Origin: Pseudomonas putida
GTDB taxonomy: Bacteria > Pseudomonadota > Gammaproteobacteria > Pseudomonadales > Pseudomonadaceae
Assembly (NCBI RefSeq): GCF_030159595.1
Contig: NZ_BSKJ01000002.1
Location: 1 to 64,000 of the forward strand
Direction: 5' to 3'
Length of the DNA: 64,000 bases
Part shown: positions 54,287 through 64,000 of the stretch, in pieces
Numbering within the stretch: position 1 is the stretch's first letter
Layout of the letters: the number at the start of each line of letters is the position of its first letter
Position numbers and translations under genes: made by a program
The notes under the pieces: model-generated
Told to the model about the DNA's origin: nothing
Seen by the model: the letters and a program-made list of their open reading frames with translations, nothing else
The model's database searches: none

Positions 54287-54595
54287 ATGCCGCTCAATAA
54301 CGAGCAGAAGAAGCAATACAAGTCCATTGGTCATGACCTGAAGCCGGTCCTGATCGTCGCTGGCAACGGTTTGAATGAAGGCGTCATCGCCGAACTGGAA
54401 CGCGCGCTGGTCGACCATGAGCTGATCAAGGTCGAAATTCGCTCGGAAGACCGCGAAGAACGCGCCGAAACCATTGCCGAGCTGTGCAAGGCTGGCCGTG
54501 CCGAGCTGGTGCAGACCATCGGCAAGAAAGCCCTGATCTACCGCAAGAACCCACAGCCGAACAAGCAGCTGTCCAACATCCACCGTTACAAGTAA
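54287..54595 (+). CDS. yhbY: YhbY family RNA-binding protein (CRM domain)
   Basis: This 102-residue CRS1-YhbY domain protein binds pre-50S ribosomal particles in E. coli. The conserved stretches are KQYKSIGHDLKPVLIVAGNGL and ELIKVEIRSEDREERAETI, and the GxxG-like loop. The start at 54287 (MPLNNEQK) is chosen over an upstream in-frame ATG. Its partner neighbour rlmE is also a 50S assembly factor. It converges with the DUF4149 gene. Confidence 0.93.
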   Translation: MPLNNEQKKQYKSIGHDLKPVLIVAGNGLNEGVIAELERALVDHELIKVEIRSEDREERAETIAELCKAGRAELVQTIGKKALIYRKNPQPNKQLSNIHRYK

Positions 54596-54607
54596 TGGTG
54601 GCTCCGA

Positions 54608-55057
54608 TCAGTGGCGCGTTTTACGCGCCCTGACCGGGACCGGCTGGGCTACCAGCACGATGCCGGAAAAGCCCAGCACCAGGAAGCAGAACATCTGCCA
54701 ACGCTCGCCCACGGAAATACCGTAGCGCAAGGTGTAATACCCCACGCAGGCACCGAAGCCGAGCAGCAGCATCTGGCCACGGAACTGCCGCCACCAGGCT
54801 GCCAGGCCGTCCACCCTCGCCAGCACCGCCAGCTGGGTCAACAAGCCAAGCAACGCCACGCCAATCAACCAGCGGTCGATCTGCCCGGCGATATCCTGCA
54901 CCAATAGCGGCGCCAGGCCACTGACCTTGAGCGCAGGCACCAACCCTACATGAAACACCCACAGGCCACCGACCCAGAAAACCTGGGCCAGTTGCCAGAG
55001 GATCCCCTCGAGGGATGGCGCCCGCAGGCGCCGGTCAGATGTGCTTGACTTCGACAA
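54608..55057 (-). CDS. DUF4149-like small membrane protein
   Basis: This protein of up to 149 residues has four likely membrane segments, with VFWVGGLWVFHVGLVPAL, WLIGVALLGLLTQLAVLA and VLGFSGIVLVAQPV. It matches the general look of DUF4149 inner-membrane proteins encoded after greA in pseudomonads. Function is unknown. The start is uncertain: there is no ATG or GTG before the first membrane segment. The TTG at 55057, overlapping the end of greA, is the best choice; CTG at 55027 is another. Confidence 0.7.
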   Translation of the reverse strand: MSKSSTSDRRLRAPSLEGILWQLAQVFWVGGLWVFHVGLVPALKVSGLAPLLVQDIAGQIDRWLIGVALLGLLTQLAVLARVDGLAAWWRQFRGQMLLLGFGACVGYYTLRYGISVGERWQMFCFLVLGFSGIVLVAQPVPVRARKTRH

Positions 55058-55513
55058 TCTCGTACTCGACCGTGCCGCTAGGCGTCTTGACGACGACAGT
55101 ATCACCTTCTTCCTTGCCGATGATGGCACGGGCAATCGGCGCACCGCTCGAGAGCTTGCCCTGTTTCACGTCGGCTTCATCCTCGCCGACGATCTGGTAG
55201 GTCACCTCTTCATCGGTTTCGGTGTTGGCCAGTACCACGGTGGTACCGAAAATCACCTTGCCGGTGTGAGGGATCGTGGCCACATCGATCACGACCGAGT
55301 TCTGCAGACGGCCTTCGATATCGCGGATACGCGCCTCGACCATGCCCTGCTCTTCACGCGCAGCATGGTATTCGGCGTTTTCCTTGAGGTCGCCCAGCTC
55401 ACGTGCTTCACCGATCGCCTGGCTCAGGCGCGGGCGCTCGGTCTTGCTCAGGAACAGGTGCTCCTCTTCCAGGGCGCGAGCGCCCTGGACGGTCATCGGG
55501 TACTTGGTAATGC

Positions 55514-55517
<4 letters not shown>
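55035..55517 (-). CDS. greA: Transcription elongation factor GreA
   Basis: GreA enters the RNA polymerase secondary channel and triggers cleavage of backtracked RNA. The 160-residue protein has the N-terminal coiled coil with the acidic tip ([16 protein letters not shown]) and the C-terminal FKBP-like domain ([20 protein letters not shown]). It overlaps the carB stop by four bases, so it is transcribed from the car operon as well as perhaps its own promoter. Confidence 0.97.
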
Positions 55518-58735
<3,218 letters not shown>

Positions 58736-58840
58736 GGTTGTCACTCAAATCCGGGGTCAGTCGGCAAGCCGCTTTGAACAATCTGGGTCAGGCGCTTCCG
58801 GGCGCGGCGCAAGCCGGCCCGGGGCCTTGAAGCAGGATGC

Positions 58841-59977
58841 TCAGCGGCGCTTGGCCATGGCATCGGTGAAACGATCGAACAGTGGCGCGACGTCGGTCGG
58901 GCCTGGGCTCGCTTCAGGGTGGCCCTGGAAGCTGAACGCGCTCTTGTCGGTGCGCTCGATACCTTGCAGGGTGCCGTCGAACAGCGACTTGTGAATGGCG
59001 CGGACGTTGCTCGGCAGGGTGGCTTCGTCAACGGCAAAGCCGTGGTTCTGGCTGGTGATCATGACCACGCCAGTGTCCAGGTCCTGAACCGGGTGGTTGG
59101 CACCGTGGTGGCCGTGGCCCATTTTCACGGTCTTGGCGCCGGAGGCCAGGGCCAGCAGCTGGTGGCCAAGGCAGATGCCGAAGACCGGAATCTCGGTTTC
59201 GAGGATTTCCTTGATCGCCTGGATGGCGTAGTCGCACGGCTCGGGGTCACCAGGGCCGTTGGACAGGAACACGCCGTCCGGATTGAGTGCCAGCACTTCG
59301 CTGGCCGGAGTCTGGGCTGGCACCACGGTCACGCGGCAGCCACGGGCTACCAGCATGCGCAGGATGTTCAGCTTGACGCCGTAGTCGAAGGCAACCACAT
59401 GGTACGGCAGGTCGGCAGCTTCGATCGTCGGGTGGCTGTCGGTTTTCAGCTCCCACACGCTGGAGCGCCACTCGTAGCGTTCCTTGGTGGAAACGACCTT
59501 GGCCAGGTCCATGCCCTTCAGGCCCGGGAAGCCGCGAGCGGCGGCGATGGCGGCTTCTTCGCTGATGTTGTCACCGGCGAGGATGCAACCGTTCTGAGCG
59601 CCCTTTTCACGCAGGATTCGGGTCAGGCGACGGGTGTCGATGCCGGCGATGGCAACGACGTTGTTGGCCTTGAGGTACTCAGGCAGCGACTGGGTGTTAC
59701 GCCAGTTGCTGGCCAGCAGCGGCAGGTCACGGATGACCAGGCCAGCGGACCAGACGCGGTTCGACTCGGCATCTTCCGGGGTAGTACCGGTGTTGCCAAT
59801 GTGCGGGTAGGTCAGGGTAACGATTTGCTGCGCGTAGGAAGGGTCTGTAAGGATTTCCTGGTAGCCGGTCATAGCGGTGTTGAATACCACCTCGCCAACG
59901 GTCTGACCGTCGGCACCAATGGCTTCACCGCGAAAAATACTGCCGTCGGCAAGGGCGAGTATGGCTGGCTTTGTCAA
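58841..59977 (-). CDS. carA: Carbamoyl-phosphate synthase small subunit (glutaminase)
   Basis: CarA hydrolyses glutamine and passes ammonia to CarB. The 378-residue protein has an N-terminal CPSase domain and a class I glutaminase domain with the nucleophile Cys (about 269) in [10 protein letters not shown] and the His/Glu pair in GHPEASPGP. The start is the TTG at 59977, which has GGGAGG five bases upstream. A rare start and a strong leader hairpin suggest tight control. The frame continues eight codons further upstream without a ribosome site. Confidence 0.95.
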   Translation of the reverse strand: MTKPAILALADGSIFRGEAIGADGQTVGEVVFNTAMTGYQEILTDPSYAQQIVTLTYPHIGNTGTTPEDAESNRVWSAGLVIRDLPLLASNWRNTQSLPEYLKANNVVAIAGIDTRRLTRILREKGAQNGCILAGDNISEEAAIAAARGFPGLKGMDLAKVVSTKERYEWRSSVWELKTDSHPTIEAADLPYHVVAFDYGVKLNILRMLVARGCRVTVVPAQTPASEVLALNPDGVFLSNGPGDPEPCDYAIQAIKEILETEIPVFGICLGHQLLALASGAKTVKMGHGHHGANHPVQDLDTGVVMITSQNHGFAVDEATLPSNVRAIHKSLFDGTLQGIERTDKSAFSFQGHPEASPGPTDVAPLFDRFTDAMAKRR

Positions 59978-60021
59978 GAAGACCTCCCGTAAATCAAGCA
60001 TGAAAGGGCGATCGCAGGTTG

Positions 60022-60062
60022 CAAAAAAGCGGAGTGACGTATGGACACGTCACCCCGCTTTC
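60022..60062 (-). terminator. Terminator or attenuator in the carA leader
   Basis: AAAGCGGGGTGACGT pairs with ACGTCACTCCGCTTT (one mismatch) around a 6-base loop, with a run of T after it on the minus strand. It lies 45-85 bases before carA and 180 bases after dapB. A 16-codon frame (ATG at 60168, ending TAA at 60118) precedes it on the minus strand. This is the layout of an attenuated leader; it could instead just end dapB transcription. Confidence 0.75.
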
Positions 60063-60242
60063 ATGTGCTGAATTCAATTCGCTGCGCGCTTTTAGTGGAC
60101 ACACTAAAGCTGTAGCTTACAGAAAAGTGCGTTTTGGGTCTACCGCATATGTGCCTCTAAAACACATGAATGCGACAGACTGACATTTGTGCTGACCCCT
60201 TCGCGGGCTTGCCCTCGTAGAAGCCAGCACGACTTTAGCCGC

Positions 60243-62187
<1,945 letters not shown>

Positions 62188-62341
62188 AGGTCATTTGCAC
62201 CTTGTTGGGCGTCTGGCATCTGCGCCGCGCCGTCAGCACCTGCCTGTCCCACCAAGGGCCGCCGACAGATGCTGTAAAAATTCTCGAATTCCAGATACGC
62301 CAACGCGGGAGCAAGCCCCCGCGCGGCGACATCCTACCAGC

Positions 62342-62361
62342 TCACCGCCAAACGGCGGTGA
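62342..62361 (-). other. Strong hairpin between dnaK and dnaJ
   Basis: TCACCGCC/GGCGGTGA is a perfect 8-base stem with an AAAC loop, about 25 bases after the dnaK stop. A second GC-rich inverted repeat (CGCGGG...CCCGCG) lies near 62305-62325. No T run follows on the minus strand. They probably set the dnaK/dnaJ mRNA ratio by pausing or RNA stability. Confidence 0.5.
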
Positions 62362-62383
62362 ACTGGCCGACAACATGCAGGGA

Positions 62384-64000
62384 TTACTGCTTGTTGTTGT
62401 CTTTCACTTCTTCGAACTCGGCGTCAACCACGTCATCGTGCTTGGCTTCCGGCTCGGCCTGCTGCGCGCCACCCTGAGGTTGTTCAGCCGACTGCTCGGC
62501 GTACATCTTCTGGGCAACCGGGGCAGAGACCTTGGACAGCTCTTCGACCTTGGCATCGATTGCAGCCTTGTCGTCGCCTTTGACAGCGGCTTCCAGGGCA
62601 ACAACAGCGGCCTCGATGGCGGTTTTCTCTTCGGCAGTAACCTTGTCACCTGCGTCAGCGACCATCTTGCGGGTCGAGTGAACCAGCGCATCACCCTGGT
62701 TACGGGCAGCGGCCAGCTCTTCGAACTTGCGGTCTTCCTCGGCATTGGCCTCGGCGTCACGCACCATGCGCTCGATTTCTTCGTCCGACAGGCCGGAGTT
62801 GGCCTTGATCACGATCGACTGCGACTTGCCAGTGGCCTTGTCTTTGGCGCTGACGTGCAGGATACCGTTGGCGTCGATGTCGAAGGTTACTTCGATTTGC
62901 GGCACGCCACGCGGAGCTGGCGGAATGTCAGCCAGGTCGAACTTGCCCAGCGATTTGTTCTGCGCGGCCTGCTTACGCTCACCTTGCAGCACATGAATGG
63001 TCACGGCGCCCTGGTTGTCATCGGCAGTCGAGAACACCTGCGACTTCTTGGTCGGGATGGTGGTGTTTTTCTCGATCAGCGCAGTCATCACGCCACCCAT
63101 GGTTTCGATACCCAGGGTCAGCGGGCTGACGTCCAGCAGCAGTACGTCTTTCACGTCACCAGCCAGAACAGCACCCTGGATGGCAGCACCCATGGCGACG
63201 GCTTCGTCCGGGTTGACGTCTTTGCGGGCTTCTTTACCGAAGAAGTCAGCAACGGTTTTCTGAACCAGCGGCATACGGGTCTGGCCGCCGACCAGGATCA
63301 CGTCGTCGATCTTGCTGGCGTCGATGCCAGCATCTTTCAAAGCAATGCGGCAAGGCTCGATGGTGCGCTGCACCAGGCCTTCAACCAGCGACTCCAGCTT
63401 GGCGCGGGAGATTTTCACGTTCAGGTGCTTAGGACCGGTGGCATCTGCAGTGATGTACGGCAGGTTGACGTCGGTCGACTGGGCAGACGACAGCTCGATC
63501 TTGGCCTTTTCAGCGGCTTCCTTCAGGCGCTGCATGGCCAGCGGGTCGCCCTTCAGGTTCATGCCGGACTCTTTCTTGAACTCTTCGACCAGGTAGTCGA
63601 TCAGCAGCATGTCGAAGTCTTCGCCACCCAGGAAGGTGTCGCCGTTGGTAGCCAGTACTTCGAACTGGTGCTCACCGTCAACTTCGGCGATTTCGATGAC
63701 CGAAACGTCGAAGGTACCGCCACCCAGGTCATAAACGATGACAGTGTGGTCGCCCTTGGCCTTGTCCATGCCGTAGGCCAGCGCAGCAGCAGTCGGTTCG
63801 TTGATGATGCGTTTTACGTCCAGGCCCGCGATGCGGCCGGCGTCTTTGGTTGCCTGACGCTGGCTGTCGTTGAAGTAGGCCGGCACGGTGATGACCGCTT
63901 CGGTCACTGGCTCGCCGAGGTAGTCTTCGGCGGTTTTCTTCATCTTCTTCAGGACTTCGGCGCTAATTTGCGGCGGAGCCATTTTCTGGCCGTTCACTTC
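62384..64000 (-). CDS. dnaK: Chaperone protein DnaK, 5' end cut by the window edge
   Basis: This Hsp70 lacks about its first 100 residues here because the gene runs off the right edge. The 538 residues seen include [16 protein letters not shown] and the [16 protein letters not shown]-site motif of the nucleotide-binding domain, and the linker [19 protein letters not shown]. The substrate-binding domain and the C-terminal EFEEVKDN tail follow. It lies upstream of dnaJ, the usual order. Confidence 0.97.
   Translation of the reverse strand, partial: EVNGQKMAPPQISAEVLKKMKKTAEDYLGEPVTEAVITVPAYFNDSQRQATKDAGRIAGLDVKRIINEPTAAALAYGMDKAKGDHTVIVYDLGGGTFDVSVIEIAEVDGEHQFEVLATNGDTFLGGEDFDMLLIDYLVEEFKKESGMNLKGDPLAMQRLKEAAEKAKIELSSAQSTDVNLPYITADATGPKHLNVKISRAKLESLVEGLVQRTIEPCRIALKDAGIDASKIDDVILVGGQTRMPLVQKTVADFFGKEARKDVNPDEAVAMGAAIQGAVLAGDVKDVLLLDVSPLTLGIETMGGVMTALIEKNTTIPTKKSQVFSTADDNQGAVTIHVLQGERKQAAQNKSLGKFDLADIPPAPRGVPQIEVTFDIDANGILHVSAKDKATGKSQSIVIKANSGLSDEEIERMVRDAEANAEEDRKFEELAAARNQGDALVHSTRKMVADAGDKVTAEEKTAIEAAVVALEAAVKGDDKAAIDAKVEELSKVSAPVAQKMYAEQSAEQPQGGAQQAEPEAKHDDVVDAEFEEVKDNNKQ

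Noticed and set aside
60189..60235. A REP element after dapB
   Set aside because: CCCCTTCGCGGGCTTGCCC resembles the REP core, but the second half (CGTAGAAGCC) is diverged and the TCCCACAGG tail is absent. At most it is a decayed copy.

Overview
The window is a GC-rich (about 60%), gene-dense piece of a Pseudomonas chromosome, most likely from the Pseudomonas putida group. The reasons are the cbrA-cbrB-crcZ-pcnB arrangement, the single PrrF sRNA next to a haem-uptake cluster, the P. putida-type REP elements (core around CTTCGCGGGTAAACCCGC), and a conserved gene order running from ilvIHC to dnaKJ. Almost every gene belongs to a well-known core family. I see no prophage, insertion sequence, CRISPR array, integron or obvious genomic island.

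Layout. Bases 1-370 are the promoter and leader region of an rRNA operon on the minus strand: three tandem sigma70 promoters and a boxA element, with the 16S gene just beyond the left edge. Next, on the minus strand, are msrPQ (periplasmic methionine sulfoxide repair), pssA, the ilvI-ilvH-ilvC branched-chain amino acid genes behind a long leader, and mrcB-lpoP-yqcC (PBP1b and its lipoprotein activator). Around 10.3-16.6 kb are a phosphotransferase/P-loop fusion gene, a TfoX C-terminal domain gene, the iron-responsive sRNA PrrF with a Fur box, and a haem ABC transporter cluster (phuT-U-V plus a ChaN/PhuW-like lipoprotein) with no receptor gene beside it. sfsA, an aminotransferase, dksA and gluQ follow.

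From 20.2 to 29.3 kb the plus strand carries a carbon-catabolite control module. A tiny membrane ORF (cbrX-like) overlaps cbrA, cbrB follows, and then comes the sRNA crcZ with a sigma54 promoter and a perfect TGTTAC-N14-GTAACA CbrB site. After it come pcnB-folK and panB-panC. pgi, an acetyl-CoA synthetase, an MpaB-type protein and a large AsmA-like DUF748 protein are separated or bordered by REP elements, two of them in inverted pairs (REPINs).

From 38.8 kb to the right edge the minus strand holds information-processing and house-keeping genes: dnaK(partial)-dnaJ-dapB-carA-carB-greA, then rlmE-ftsH-folP-glmM-tpiA-secG, tRNA-Leu, tRNA-fMet, and rimP-nusA-infB-rbfA-truB-rpsO-pnp. Several intergenic RNA hairpins there look like attenuators or RNase processing sites (carA leader, tRNA-fMet/rimP gap, infB-rbfA gap, pnp leader).

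No clearly undescribed multi-gene system is visible. The best leads are regulatory: a candidate sigma54 promoter with a TGCA-rich upstream patch before a BON-domain gene, GTAACA repeats resembling CbrB half-sites upstream of panB, a TTGTATACAA operator-like palindrome between a divergent VOC/monooxygenase pair, a long ilv leader, and the haem transporter lacking phuR/phuS.
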